In this document: one piece after another, positions 34,948 to 43,407 of the stretch
Numbering within the stretch: position 1 is the stretch's first letter
Layout: every line of letters begins with the position of its first letter
Assembly (NCBI GenBank): GCA_964519385.1
Contig: CAZFLR010000001.1
Span: 62,001 to 126,000, forward strand
DNA length: 64,000 nucleotides
Direction: 5' to 3'
Source: SVFI01 sp964519385
Lineage (GTDB): Bacteria > Bacillota > Clostridia > Lachnospirales > Lachnospiraceae
Notes under the pieces: generated by a model
The model's database searches: none
Seen by the model: only the letters and a program-made list of their open reading frames with translations
Told to the model about the DNA's origin: nothing
Made by a program: the position numbers and the translations under genes

Positions 34948-36198
34948 TCAACCAACTTTCTGTATTGTTATATCTGCCTTCTCCTCACGCAGTGTCAGAA
35001 GAACCAGCAGGAAAAAGAGTGCTGTGCCATTGCTCTGCAGTGCATAATCAATTGTCATCACAGCGATAATCGCCAGAAGATATCCTGCGGCAAAAAAGCT
35101 TTTTTTCCTCATAAACGCAAACAAAAGAACGCCCAGAAGCATCAGAATAAACAAACCGCCCACAGGTACGGAAAACCGGTACATTGCATTCAGGAACACA
35201 TTATGACAGTTGTTTGTAAAAAATCCCGGAAACACCTCCAGTATCTTGCCCCCAAATTGCTTGCCGACTCCCCACGGATGCGAGGAGATATAGGCTGTCG
35301 AAGCTTTCCATATAGGAAGACGCATCCCGAGAGTGCTGACATCTCTCTCAACCATAATCAGGGAATACAGCCTGCCAATGAGCACACAGCCTGCGCCGAG
35401 CAAAGGTACCGTGGCTATCCACAGCTTTGGATTTTTCCACAGCTTCTTTTCACATATTTTATCAAGAGCGATTCCGGCCCAAAGCAGAGCCGCCATCAGA
35501 ACCGCCGCCCATGAATGCGTCATCCAAAGTGCTGCTGCCAGAATCACCTGCGCCGTCACAAAATGTACCATGGTCCGAAATTTATTCCGGTAGCGGTACA
35601 AAAAGCCCATAAAAACAATAAGCATCATGCTGTACTGGCTTTTGTGATAGTAAATCCATGACATCCGGCTTTCACCATATCTTTCCGACAAAAGCACCGG
35701 AGTGATTTCATGATTGCAGACATAAAAACGCTCATAGCCCATACATCCGAACACAAGGCTGCAAAAAACCGAGAGCACGATACAGTGTATAAGAAACTTT
35801 TCCAAATCGAATTCAAAATCCTCCGTCATATGAGGATACGCCATAAGCATCCCGGCAAACAGGAAGCTCACAGTGTTATGGATTTCTTCCCACATCCAGT
35901 GATGGTAGACCCTGTTGACGTATAGTGAAAGCAACACATACGCCGCCAGCAGAAGAAGCCCCGGAACAACATATCTTTTATTGCTCCACTTCTTTGTGCA
36001 GTTTTTTAAAAAAAGCATCGCCATAAGCAGGACAAGAATCACATAAGGCCAGTGAAGCCCCATGAAATACATATGTCTGTCAAAGCTGCTGTAGTAGGCC
36101 GGAAAGAAAAGGGTCAGTACCAGGAAAGCCTTTGCCAGAAACGACATCAGTTCTATATATACGCGATGTTCTGTTATCTTTTTATGCATCGTCTCCAT
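34948..36198 (-). CDS. O-antigen polymerase/ligase-like membrane protein (Wzy-like)
   Basis: About 416 residues with about eleven membrane segments. Features of the O-antigen ligase/polymerase family: SHPWGVGKQFGG, NCHNVFLNAMYRFSVPVGGLFIL (H-N-x-F-L-N loop). Start placed at ATG 36198; the ATG 36189 three codons later is equally possible, and reading further upstream would overlap the GT2 gene. It would polymerise undecaprenyl-linked repeats outside the cell. Presence next to an ABC exporter is unusual, because ABC-dependent polymers are usually finished in the cytoplasm. Confidence 0.8.
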   Translation of the reverse strand: METMHKKITEHRVYIELMSFLAKAFLVLTLFFPAYYSSFDRHMYFMGLHWPYVILVLLMAMLFLKNCTKKWSNKRYVVPGLLLLAAYVLLSLYVNRVYHHWMWEEIHNTVSFLFAGMLMAYPHMTEDFEFDLEKFLIHCIVLSVFCSLVFGCMGYERFYVCNHEITPVLLSERYGESRMSWIYYHKSQYSMMLIVFMGFLYRYRNKFRTMVHFVTAQVILAAALWMTHSWAAVLMAALLWAGIALDKICEKKLWKNPKLWIATVPLLGAGCVLIGRLYSLIMVERDVSTLGMRLPIWKASTAYISSHPWGVGKQFGGKILEVFPGFFTNNCHNVFLNAMYRFSVPVGGLFILMLLGVLLFAFMRKKSFFAAGYLLAIIAVMTIDYALQSNGTALFFLLVLLTLREEKADITIQKVG

Positions 36199-36218
36199 GC
36201 CCCTTTCTGAGTGTTCTG

Positions 36219-36983
36219 TCACCCGTAATACTTTCTGACACCGGCCAGCATATAACAGACAAAGCATCGCAGTGACTTAAAAAAGGAATATCCGACATAA
36301 CGATACACCTTCCATGTCATCCCTGCGGATTTAATCTTATTCCTTGATTTTCCGTCCGCGCTCTGCCTGCACTTTAACAGAGGCTCGTTGACTGCCCTTG
36401 CATACGAGCATTTTGCCAAAACCCTCAGCCACATGATATAGTCCTCGTGACTGTCATCATGCTCCATCGGTGTCTCAAGTGCAAGTCTTTTATCCATAAG
36501 AACCGAAGAACAGTTGATAAGATTCTGCTTCTCCAAATCCGCCAGTGTAATATATTCTTTCACCGTAATTATCTTGTTCATCGTTTTTCCGTCTGCCGTC
36601 ATCAGCTCTCTTGCGGTAGAACAGAGTTTACAGTCCGGATCTGCCTCCATAACCTCCATCTGTTTTTTCAGCTTATCCTTGTCCCACCAGTCATCCGCAT
36701 CCAGAAAAGCGATATATTCCCCCTCGGCTCTGTTCATCCCCATGTTGCGTGTCGCAGACACGCCCTTCACAGGATTATGCTCTATGCAGAGCTCGCGCAG
36801 CCGGCCGTATTTTTCCTGCCACTCCTTCTGAACCCTCTCTGCAATGGCAACGGTTTCATCCTCAGAACCATTGTCCACAACAATAAGCTGCACCGGTCCC
36901 TGCCATGTCTGGCATGCCACGGACTCCATTGCCTGCTCTATATATTTACCTGCATTCCATGCCGGCATCACAACGGAAACCAT
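36219..36983 (-). CDS. GT2 glycosyltransferase
   Basis: About 254 residues. N-terminal GT-A motif VSVVMPAWNAGKYIEQA, VVDNGSEDET, then AFLDADDWW as the DxD metal site. The C-terminal end is basic and hydrophobic (RYVGYSFFKSLRCFVCY), likely a membrane-association helix. Start ATG 36983 follows GGGAGG by 8 bases; in-frame ATG 37007 lacks a site. It probably adds the second sugar after the polyprenyl-phosphate sugar transferase encoded just upstream. Donor unknown. Confidence 0.88.
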   Translation of the reverse strand: MVSVVMPAWNAGKYIEQAMESVACQTWQGPVQLIVVDNGSEDETVAIAERVQKEWQEKYGRLRELCIEHNPVKGVSATRNMGMNRAEGEYIAFLDADDWWDKDKLKKQMEVMEADPDCKLCSTARELMTADGKTMNKIITVKEYITLADLEKQNLINCSSVLMDKRLALETPMEHDDSHEDYIMWLRVLAKCSYARAVNEPLLKCRQSADGKSRNKIKSAGMTWKVYRYVGYSFFKSLRCFVCYMLAGVRKYYG

Positions 36984-37063
36984 ACCAAGAACCTCCCATA
37001 AAAACAAGCAAAGCGCAACGCGAAAATCCGCCCGTGCGAACTTTCACATTGCGACTTTCCGAT

Positions 37064-38422
37064 TTACTTTAAAGCTGTCGTCTGATTCTGGTCAACTCCT
37101 TCCGTATTTTCCTTCTGGAACAGAATCTTAAACGTCAAAAGCATAAGCTTAATATCAAGCCATATGGAATAATGCTCAATGTACGCCACATCAAGCTTCA
37201 CCTTGTCACGCGGTGTTGTATTGTACTTACCATACACCTGCGCATATCCTGTAAGTCCCGCCTTAACCTTTAAGCGGAACGCAAACTCCGGCAATTCCTT
37301 CTCATACTGCTTAAAGATTTCCGGACGCTCCGGGCGCGGTCCCACGAAGGACATCTCACCCTTTAAGATGTTAAAAAGCTGCGGAAGCTCATCCAGATGC
37401 AGATTGCGAATCACCTTTCCGACCGGTGTTACACGGCTGTCATTCTTCATCGCAAGACGCGCTCCGCCCTTCTCCGCATCCACACTCATACTGCGGAATT
37501 TATAAATTGAAAATTCCTTGCCGTTTCTTGTCAGACGAACCTGTTTATAAATCACCGGTCCGCCGTCATATACCTTAATCGCAATCGCAATCAGCAGCAT
37601 AAAAGGTGCTGCAAGCACACATGCAGCCAGAGACAGGACAATATCCATCATCCGCTTAACCGCCTGCTGTTCCCCCGTCAGTCCTTGATTTCTTGACAAG
37701 AGCAGAGGAGTATCAAAAAGATGCATCTCATCCGAGCCAATCAGCATAAGGTCTGTAACCTTCGGTACCACATAGGTTCTGACAGAATGTATAAAGCAAT
37801 ACTTTAAAACTTCATTTCGCGGATGCGAAGCCGTCTCACAAATCATTACGCCCTCGCACTCTTCAATCGCCTCTTTAATTTTTTCCATGCCTTCACTGAC
37901 ATGTATCTTCTTCTGGATAAAATACTTATCCTTGCGCGCATTAATCTTGTTGATAAAGTCAACCGGTGTCTTTTCCCCGTATACAAGAAGAAGATTGCGC
38001 GGCGGATACAGCTTCATATATAAATATCTGCACGCAAACACCCAGATTAAAATCACAATTCCCTGTACAAACGTCATTCCGAGTATCGGCAGCGGTGTCA
38101 CATAATCCCTGAGCAGCAGACAAATCTGGAAATACAATACCACATTTGCACAAAACAGAGACAAAAACTGCGAATAAATCACATCAAACAATCGCAGATA
38201 ACCGACCTTGAATCCTCCGTACAGCTTGATAAAAAGCCATAACACCAGAACATACATGGCGATAACTGCCCAATGTCCTCTCCTGTAAAACTGCGTCTCC
38301 TTCGGCAAAAGCCTGTTATAATATCCATACCAGAGCACAGCATAAAAGTAAGTGTGAACCAGCATGAGAATCAGCATCTCGGAACCATTGATCAGTTTTT
38401 TATATCTTTCTCGTTTTTTCAT
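37064..38422 (-). CDS. Polyprenyl-phosphate sugar-1-phosphate transferase (WbaP/WcaJ/EpsL family)
   Basis: A 452-residue membrane protein. Four to five N-terminal helices (about 15-140), a CoA-binding-like Rossmann domain (about 140-250), one more helix (IVLSLAACVLAAPFMLL) and the catalytic bacterial sugar transferase domain (about 255-440) with VIYKQVRLTRNGKEF, YKFRSMSVDAE (catalytic Asp-Glu pair), DELPQLFNILKGEMSFVGPR and KAGLTGYAQV. It starts polymer synthesis by moving a sugar-1-phosphate onto undecaprenyl phosphate. Only enzyme of this type in the window. Follows rfbC by 60 bases. Confidence 0.95.
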   Translation of the reverse strand: MKKRERYKKLINGSEMLILMLVHTYFYAVLWYGYYNRLLPKETQFYRRGHWAVIAMYVLVLWLFIKLYGGFKVGYLRLFDVIYSQFLSLFCANVVLYFQICLLLRDYVTPLPILGMTFVQGIVILIWVFACRYLYMKLYPPRNLLLVYGEKTPVDFINKINARKDKYFIQKKIHVSEGMEKIKEAIEECEGVMICETASHPRNEVLKYCFIHSVRTYVVPKVTDLMLIGSDEMHLFDTPLLLSRNQGLTGEQQAVKRMMDIVLSLAACVLAAPFMLLIAIAIKVYDGGPVIYKQVRLTRNGKEFSIYKFRSMSVDAEKGGARLAMKNDSRVTPVGKVIRNLHLDELPQLFNILKGEMSFVGPRPERPEIFKQYEKELPEFAFRLKVKAGLTGYAQVYGKYNTTPRDKVKLDVAYIEHYSIWLDIKLMLLTFKILFQKENTEGVDQNQTTALK

Positions 38423-38482
38423 CTTTCTTTCATCTCACTTCTAATACCAAGATTCCCCCGAATACCCGGTATACCCAAAGCT

Positions 38483-39055
38483 CTATAGACTGCGTTCTCT
38501 GCAATAATCTGCAATGCCGCCCCATTTCGTATCCTTCTCGGAAAGAATCAGTTCTTCCTTTGTCATCCCTTCCGGAAGCGGCCACTCTACACCAATCTCA
38601 GGATCCGACCACAAAAGTCCGCCTTCATCATTCGGATGATAGAAATCCGTACATTTGTATGCAAATTCCGCGTAATCGGAGAGCACGACAAACCCGTGTG
38701 CAAAATTTTTAGGAATAAAGAACTGTTTCTTATTCTCTGCCGATAACCGTACCCCGTACCACTGTCCAAAGGTCTCAGAGCCCTTGCGAAGGTCTACTGC
38801 CACATCATAAACCTCTCCGCTCACTACGCGTACCAGCTTGTCCTGCGGAAAATTAATCTGAAAATGCAGTCCGCGAAGCACTCCCTTTTTGGATGCCGAC
38901 TGGTTATCCTGTACAAACACCTGATCGATGCCCGCCTCTTTAAAATCATTATAATTATATGTCTCCATGAAATACCCTCTGGCATCCCCGAACACGGTCG
39001 GTGTAATCACCTTCAGGCCTTCAATGTGACATGTCTCTACTGTTATCTTTCCCAT
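38483..39055 (-). CDS. rfbC: dTDP-4-dehydrorhamnose 3,5-epimerase
   Basis: A 190-residue cupin-fold enzyme. The catalytic His lies in LRGLHFQINFPQDKLV, with KNFAHGFVVLSDYAEFAYKCTDFYHP supplying the Tyr/Asp/His of the active site, matching RfbC/RmlC. Converts dTDP-4-keto-6-deoxyglucose to dTDP-4-keto-rhamnose. First gene of the 13-gene unit, ATG 39055 with GAGGAGA. It is 18 kb from rfbB and rfbA, and no rfbD reductase is in the window, so the last step must be encoded elsewhere or the product is another deoxysugar. Confidence 0.95.
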   Translation of the reverse strand: MGKITVETCHIEGLKVITPTVFGDARGYFMETYNYNDFKEAGIDQVFVQDNQSASKKGVLRGLHFQINFPQDKLVRVVSGEVYDVAVDLRKGSETFGQWYGVRLSAENKKQFFIPKNFAHGFVVLSDYAEFAYKCTDFYHPNDEGGLLWSDPEIGVEWPLPEGMTKEELILSEKDTKWGGIADYCRERSL

Positions 39056-39070
39056 ATTCTCTCCTCATCT

Positions 39071-39083
39071 TTCACATTGTGAA
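39071..39083. promoter_or_regulatory. Short dyad in the rfbC leader
   Basis: Perfect inverted repeat TTCACA-T-TGTGAA, about 15 bases upstream of the rfbC ribosome binding region. Could bind a regulator or shape the leader RNA. Confidence 0.35.
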
Positions 39084-39094
39084 AAAACAGACCA

Positions 39095-39120
39095 AAAGCA
39101 TACAATATATTGTATGCTTT
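39095..39120. promoter_or_regulatory. 26-bp perfect palindrome in the rfbC leader
   Basis: AAAGCATACAAT-AT-ATTGTATGCTTT, all 26 bases symmetrical, located about 13 bases downstream of the expected transcription start of the rfbC unit. On the minus strand it is followed by TTTTGGTCTGTTTTTT, so it can also be read as an AT-rich attenuator hairpin. Operator and attenuator functions cannot be separated by eye. Confidence 0.55.
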
Positions 39121-39140
39121 AATCATCCTTTACCTATTTT

Positions 39141-39169
39141 AGTATATGAAAACAATGGACTTTCGTCAA
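39141..39169 (-). promoter_or_regulatory. Promoter of the rfbC 13-gene unit
   Basis: Minus strand: -35 TTGACG (39164-39169), 17-base spacer, -10 TATACT (39141-39146). Near consensus. A further 14-base dyad, CAATAA-CT-TTATTG at 39167-39180, overlaps the -35 box. Confidence 0.75.
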
Positions 39170-39208
39170 TAACTTTATTGTGATAAAACGATGTCCTTGC
39201 TTTCAGAA

Positions 39209-42200
39209 TCAACAACTGACAAGTTCATTTATCATCTTGCGCAGAGAACTTCCGTACAGCGGATTCGTTGCCCAGCCCTTTCCATTCGGATTCGCCGGTA
39301 TACTGAGCCATTCCACATAAGGCGCGCAGCCTCTCTGCACCCTGTCAAATCTCGGGTCCACACAAATCTGGCTCAGCGGGTCGCTGCTGGCATAAGCCTT
39401 TAAATGCTGTACCTGTGCACGAATACCCACACGCACCGAGGAAAAGGAGTTCCCCTGCGCACCTCCTCCGGTTGCACCGATTCCCGCGAAATTATACTGT
39501 TGAATCTGTACGTCTCCGCCGTAGCGCAGGAAATTCGTCTCATGCATCGCCTGTGCAAATGCCACTTCCGCACGAATTCCTTCTTTTTTACATTCATCAT
39601 AATACATCTGACAGAATTTTTTCAAAGTCGGCGCGTCCGACAACATGTAAAAGGAAGGATACGTCGCATGCTTATTATAGTAGGTCATCATCTGTGTCAC
39701 AGTCACCTCAGAGGTTCCTGCGATTGCATAAAGTTCTCCGGAATTAACAGAGGACTCTCCAATCGTCACCTTCCCTGACAGCAGTGTTTTTTTTACACCG
39801 TTCTTCGCCGTTACAATTACCTGATATTTGTACTCGCCGCCGGTTCCCTTATGTTTTTTGGAATCCAACGTTACACGATAGGTTTCCTTGGAATTCTTTG
39901 ATGCCGTGTAAACATATTGCGCTTTTTTATCGGTGAGCGGCCATGCTTTTACCTTTACGGATGCGATGTCGCCCTTGTACTCTATTCCGGACACATACAG
40001 ATTATATGCACTTTCACTCTTTTTACGCAGCAGCGTTTTACCTCCGGCAATATCCGTCACCGTGACAATCTGCACTTTTCCGACTTTACGGAATTTTCCG
40101 TCCGCCCCTTTGACATAGGTAAACACCTTATAATTTCCGCTCACACCGAAGTCAGAAACCGAAATCGTTTTCTGATAAACTCCGTTATTTGCCTTTGTCA
40201 CCGTATAATCCTTCTTCGCCGACGGCTTTTCAACCGAAATGACGCGGAAACGAACCGCTTTGACGTTTGCAGCCACACCGAGATTCGATGCCTTCAGCAG
40301 AATCTTTGTCTGCTTCGCCCGCGTATTTGCAGAAAGCACCGGAACCGGCTCTTTCAATTCTTTTACATAGCTCTTTACTACCTTTTCTATTCCGTTGCCG
40401 TCCTTCACCGTCACATCAATATTGTATCGTCCGTACTGATACTTGTAATCCTTCATATTGATGTCTGCATAGTAATAACCGGAAGATGCTTTCTTCGGCG
40501 AATATGTCTTTTTAATCTTCTTGCCATCCATCGTTCTTACCGTCAGTGAAACCTTTTTCACACCTGACTTCGATTCCACGCCTCTGACAACCACGCGGAA
40601 GGTTCCCTTCGTCAGATTCAGCTTCGTCACGGCAACGCTCTTCGCCGTCGGTCCCGTAATCGTAAAGGAGCCTGTAGCAACCTTTACAGAGGTTCCGTAA
40701 TAATCTTTGGAATATGCAGTCACAACATACTCGCCTGCATCCTTATGCTTTGAAATATCGGCAACTGCTCTCCACTGTCCGTTGGAAAGCTGCGAAGCCT
40801 GATAGGTTTTTGCTTTTGCTCCCGGCTGTCTGCTCTTGACCTTAAAATAGACTCCGGCCGCCTGGACATTTCCCTTCAGCTTTAAAACCACCGTCTTCTC
40901 ATTCGCCTTCACAGACGTTGTCACAGACATTCCGGATGTGTTCACGGATGCCTTTGCTATCGAAAACGTTGTAGAGCGGAGCTGGGTCTTTCTTCCCGCT
41001 GCATCATAGGCATATGCTATAACCTTGTATTTACCTTCCAGCTTTCCGTGATTGCCGACGTTTCCAGTCACACTGTAGGTTCCCGTTGCTTTGTCCGTCA
41101 GTTCCGCCGTATATGTATATTCCTTATCCTTTGCCGCAGTCGGATATACCTTAAACTTGATGTTCGCAATTCTCTTAACCGGAGATGCGCCCACAAGTTT
41201 CATCCTGAAAGTACCGTTTACTGCATCTATGTCCGTTATCTGCAAATCCTCCGCATCAAATTCCACCTCATCCGTGGAGAGTGAATACGCCTGTGCAATT
41301 CCCAGCGCATCCGCCGTTCCAAGCTTCTTTAAATTATTTTCATCCTTCAAAAACGCCGCATCCTGTGCATTATTCAAAAATGCATGCTCCACGATTACTG
41401 CCGGGATTCCGTATCCCTTGCTCCGTTTGATTACTCCATAATAATCAGCAAGACCGCCGTCATCATAGCGTGTGTTATTTTCAGAATTGCGAATCTGGAT
41501 TCCGTTGTTCTTAAGCCCCAGCTTTGCAAGCTGCTCTATGATTTTTGATGCCAGTGTCGCCCCTTCGGTGCCCACCTGATTATTGCCATTGCTGTTTGGA
41601 TAAAATACAATGGAGCCGTTGGCTGTCGTGCTGCTTCCCGTTGTCGTATTGAAATGCAGACTCACATAGACATCCGCGCCTTTTTTGTATGCGTCATCCA
41701 CTCTGTTTGCATTGCAGTCGCCCGACTCTGTTCCCGGATATGGACATGCCCCTCCGCTTCGCGACATATAAACAACCACATTGGTATAATTGCTCTCCAG
41801 ATACTGTTTACAATACTGCGCCACCTTGAGCGTCAGATTCTCTTCCTCCAGTCCGTTAGCACGCGCGCCGGCATGCGTATCATCATGTCCTGGATCAAGC
41901 ATGACAACCACACTTCCCGCAATCTTACGCTCTGCTGCTACATTTTCACTCCGGACTGTCATGGCACCGTTTTCCGCAAGAACCGGAGAAGCTGCAGGGA
42001 CTTCTGCCTGCGCCTGTTCCTGTGCCTGTTCCAATGCCTCTGCCACCGGGAGAGCTGCCTCCATATTTTCCTTTTCCCCCGTCAGGGAAACCACATTTAC
42101 CTCCAAGGGAGACTCCTGTACCGCCTTTCCCTCTGTGTCATACTCTGTAAATTCATCCTCCGAAAAAGGAGCTTCCGCCCCGAGACCAAAGGAGACATTT

Positions 42201-42739
42201 TCCATTCCGGAAACCTTGGAAAAATCTATCGTTCCCTGATACAGACTGCCATCCGCCTCATAGGAATAAGAAAGCTCTTCCACGCAGTAGATTCCGTTTT
42301 CCATTGCCGCTGTATCGATTGCAAATCGCAGCACATTTTCTACGCAGTCCGTCATGTCAAATACCTGCTCCCGACCGCTCTCCTGCTGCCCGAGCGTAAG
42401 CGTCGCGCTCTCCCATACAGTCTCCGTATCTCCGACCGAAATCAGAACATTCTGCTGTTCTCCCTGCGAGAGCTGTGCCTTTTCTATGTACGCATAGTTC
42501 AGGAGAAGATTGCCCGTGTACACCGTCTGCTGTACATCATTTTCCGAAACCGCCGTATTCGCGGAAATTGTCTCATACGCTCCTTCCGCTTCCGGTACCT
42601 GCGCATACGCCATCAGATGCCCAAACGGTGCCTGTAACATCATCATAGTAGCTCCAAGTGCTGCCACTGCTCGTTTTAAGTTGTATTTCATATGTATGAA
42701 ATGCATTTGGCTCTCACTCCTGTTCTTCATTTGTTTCAT
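39209..42739 (-). CDS. Secreted N-acetylmuramoyl-L-alanine amidase with five Bsp-like repeats and C-terminal glucosaminidase domain
   Basis: A 1176-residue bifunctional wall hydrolase. Signal peptide at about 17-47. A beta-rich region reaches residue about 270. Amidase_3 domain at about 280-475: VVVMLDPGHDD (zinc His), a Glu in GLEEENLTL, SLHFNTT (zinc His) and VIVEHAFLNN (catalytic Glu). Five repeats of about 95 residues follow (about 490-1010), each ending like GxYxVxAYAxDxxG, matching GBS Bsp-like repeats. The C-terminal domain (about 1030-1176) has AFAQAMHETNFL and QYNFAGIGATGG, typical of GH73 glucosaminidases, with Glu in HETN as the likely acid. Probable role: peptidoglycan turnover and cell separation. 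ATG 42739 with GAGGTG; own promoter. Confidence 0.92.
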   Translation of the reverse strand: MKQMKNRSESQMHFIHMKYNLKRAVAALGATMMMLQAPFGHLMAYAQVPEAEGAYETISANTAVSENDVQQTVYTGNLLLNYAYIEKAQLSQGEQQNVLISVGDTETVWESATLTLGQQESGREQVFDMTDCVENVLRFAIDTAAMENGIYCVEELSYSYEADGSLYQGTIDFSKVSGMENVSFGLGAEAPFSEDEFTEYDTEGKAVQESPLEVNVVSLTGEKENMEAALPVAEALEQAQEQAQAEVPAASPVLAENGAMTVRSENVAAERKIAGSVVVMLDPGHDDTHAGARANGLEEENLTLKVAQYCKQYLESNYTNVVVYMSRSGGACPYPGTESGDCNANRVDDAYKKGADVYVSLHFNTTTGSSTTANGSIVFYPNSNGNNQVGTEGATLASKIIEQLAKLGLKNNGIQIRNSENNTRYDDGGLADYYGVIKRSKGYGIPAVIVEHAFLNNAQDAAFLKDENNLKKLGTADALGIAQAYSLSTDEVEFDAEDLQITDIDAVNGTFRMKLVGASPVKRIANIKFKVYPTAAKDKEYTYTAELTDKATGTYSVTGNVGNHGKLEGKYKVIAYAYDAAGRKTQLRSTTFSIAKASVNTSGMSVTTSVKANEKTVVLKLKGNVQAAGVYFKVKSRQPGAKAKTYQASQLSNGQWRAVADISKHKDAGEYVVTAYSKDYYGTSVKVATGSFTITGPTAKSVAVTKLNLTKGTFRVVVRGVESKSGVKKVSLTVRTMDGKKIKKTYSPKKASSGYYYADINMKDYKYQYGRYNIDVTVKDGNGIEKVVKSYVKELKEPVPVLSANTRAKQTKILLKASNLGVAANVKAVRFRVISVEKPSAKKDYTVTKANNGVYQKTISVSDFGVSGNYKVFTYVKGADGKFRKVGKVQIVTVTDIAGGKTLLRKKSESAYNLYVSGIEYKGDIASVKVKAWPLTDKKAQYVYTASKNSKETYRVTLDSKKHKGTGGEYKYQVIVTAKNGVKKTLLSGKVTIGESSVNSGELYAIAGTSEVTVTQMMTYYNKHATYPSFYMLSDAPTLKKFCQMYYDECKKEGIRAEVAFAQAMHETNFLRYGGDVQIQQYNFAGIGATGGGAQGNSFSSVRVGIRAQVQHLKAYASSDPLSQICVDPRFDRVQRGCAPYVEWLSIPANPNGKGWATNPLYGSSLRKMINELVSC

Positions 42740-42756
42740 TTTTTGTCACCTCATAT

Positions 42757-42785
42757 AGTTTACATGAAAATTTTGAAAATTGCAA
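42757..42785 (-). promoter_or_regulatory. Promoter of the amidase gene
   Basis: Minus strand: -35 TTGCAA (42780-42785), 17-base spacer, -10 TAAACT (42757-42762), ending 17 bases before the ATG. That leaves only about 10 bases of leader after the expected start point, just covering the ribosome binding site. Confidence 0.45.
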
Positions 42786-42796
42786 TGTACAGTATA

Positions 42797-42825
42797 TGGC
42801 AATCACCACAGAAGTATGATATAAT
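42797..42825 (+). promoter_or_regulatory. Promoter reading into the secreted-protein pair and its degenerate copy
   Basis: Plus strand: -10 TATAAT (42820-42825) is perfect; the -35 at 42797-42802 is TGGCAA, weak, with a 17-base spacer. No better promoter is visible between the degenerate copy and the intact genes at 43.4 kb, so it may still drive them. Confidence 0.45.
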
Positions 42826-42861
42826 AGCAGACATAACAAGCTCAAAAGAGAAGAATTATTG

Positions 42862-43205
42862 GTGAAAAAGACTACCCGTAAAATAATTTCGCTACTTTTT
42901 GCCCTCATGGTCATGGCAGGCTGTATTCTTATGAATACCGTGGATACGCAGGCAGCATCCGGAAGATAGAGGTTGCCACCTCCTATGACGCAAAAGGAAA
43001 CCCTGTCTTTAAGCAGGTCAAAAACGGAGCCCGTATCACGCTCGCCAAAAAGACCAAATACAAAGAAATCTCATATAGAGACTCTTATTCTGATATTGTG
43101 GACGAATATACCTGTGAAGCAGGCTCCTTTTACAATTACCTGAAGCCTGTGACCATCATCAGAGTCACCTATTACGCCCCCCGGCTAAAGCTCATGCCAA
43201 CGCTG
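42862..43205 (+). pseudogene. Degenerate copy of the 43.4-44.3 kb secreted-protein gene, internal deletion and frame shift
   Basis: Begins GTG 42862 and reads MKKTTRKIISLLFALMVMA, then GCILMNTVDTQAAS, matching the intact gene's signal (MAGCMMLDTVDTQAA). It stops at TAG 42967. In another frame from 42960 the C-terminal part resumes: RKIEVATSYDAKGNPVFKQ, then VKNGARITLAKKT and YNYLKPVTIIRVTYY, aligning with intact residues about 197-280. About 160 codons are missing. Both deletion ends in the intact gene carry GGCAGC (the TQAA and KAAS codons), so a microhomology-driven deletion is likely. Confidence 0.85.
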
Positions 43206-43385
43206 CGCCTTTCCGCTGCATTTCTGCTACTCTGCGCGAAGGACATCCGGGAAGTATACCGTCGACTCAACAACAGCCAATCCTCTCTTTGTTCCAACCG
43301 ATATTATCGTGTCTGTTAAAAACAAAAAACGAAGAGAGTAGATAAATACAGCTGTACGCTGTATACATTAAACCAAAACAAATAA
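43200..43385 (+). pseudogene. Remnant of a copy of the 44.3-45.1 kb gene fused to the previous remnant
   Basis: Reading frames shift, but two segments match the end of the intact second gene: PTDIIVSVKNKK (intact PETVIIVTIKNKK) and, in another frame, KYSCTLYTLNQNK before TAA 43383 (intact SQYFYLYTLNRK). The segment TLRLSAAFLLLC upstream may be the leftover signal peptide of this copy (intact ALCLSVACILF), but that match is weak. Together with the previous entry it shows an ancestral duplicate of the two-gene pair in which both members decayed. Confidence 0.7.
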
Positions 43386-43407
43386 ACAAAAACAGGAGGA
43401 TTGAAAC

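Noticed and set aside
37008..37063. Possible hairpin between the sugar transferase and GT2 genes
   Set aside because: Only five base pairs (CGCAA/TTGCG) at a long distance, not enough for a terminator.
41654..42637. Long plus-strand open frame of 327 codons
   Set aside because: Antisense to the amidase gene, without ribosome binding site or recognisable protein features.
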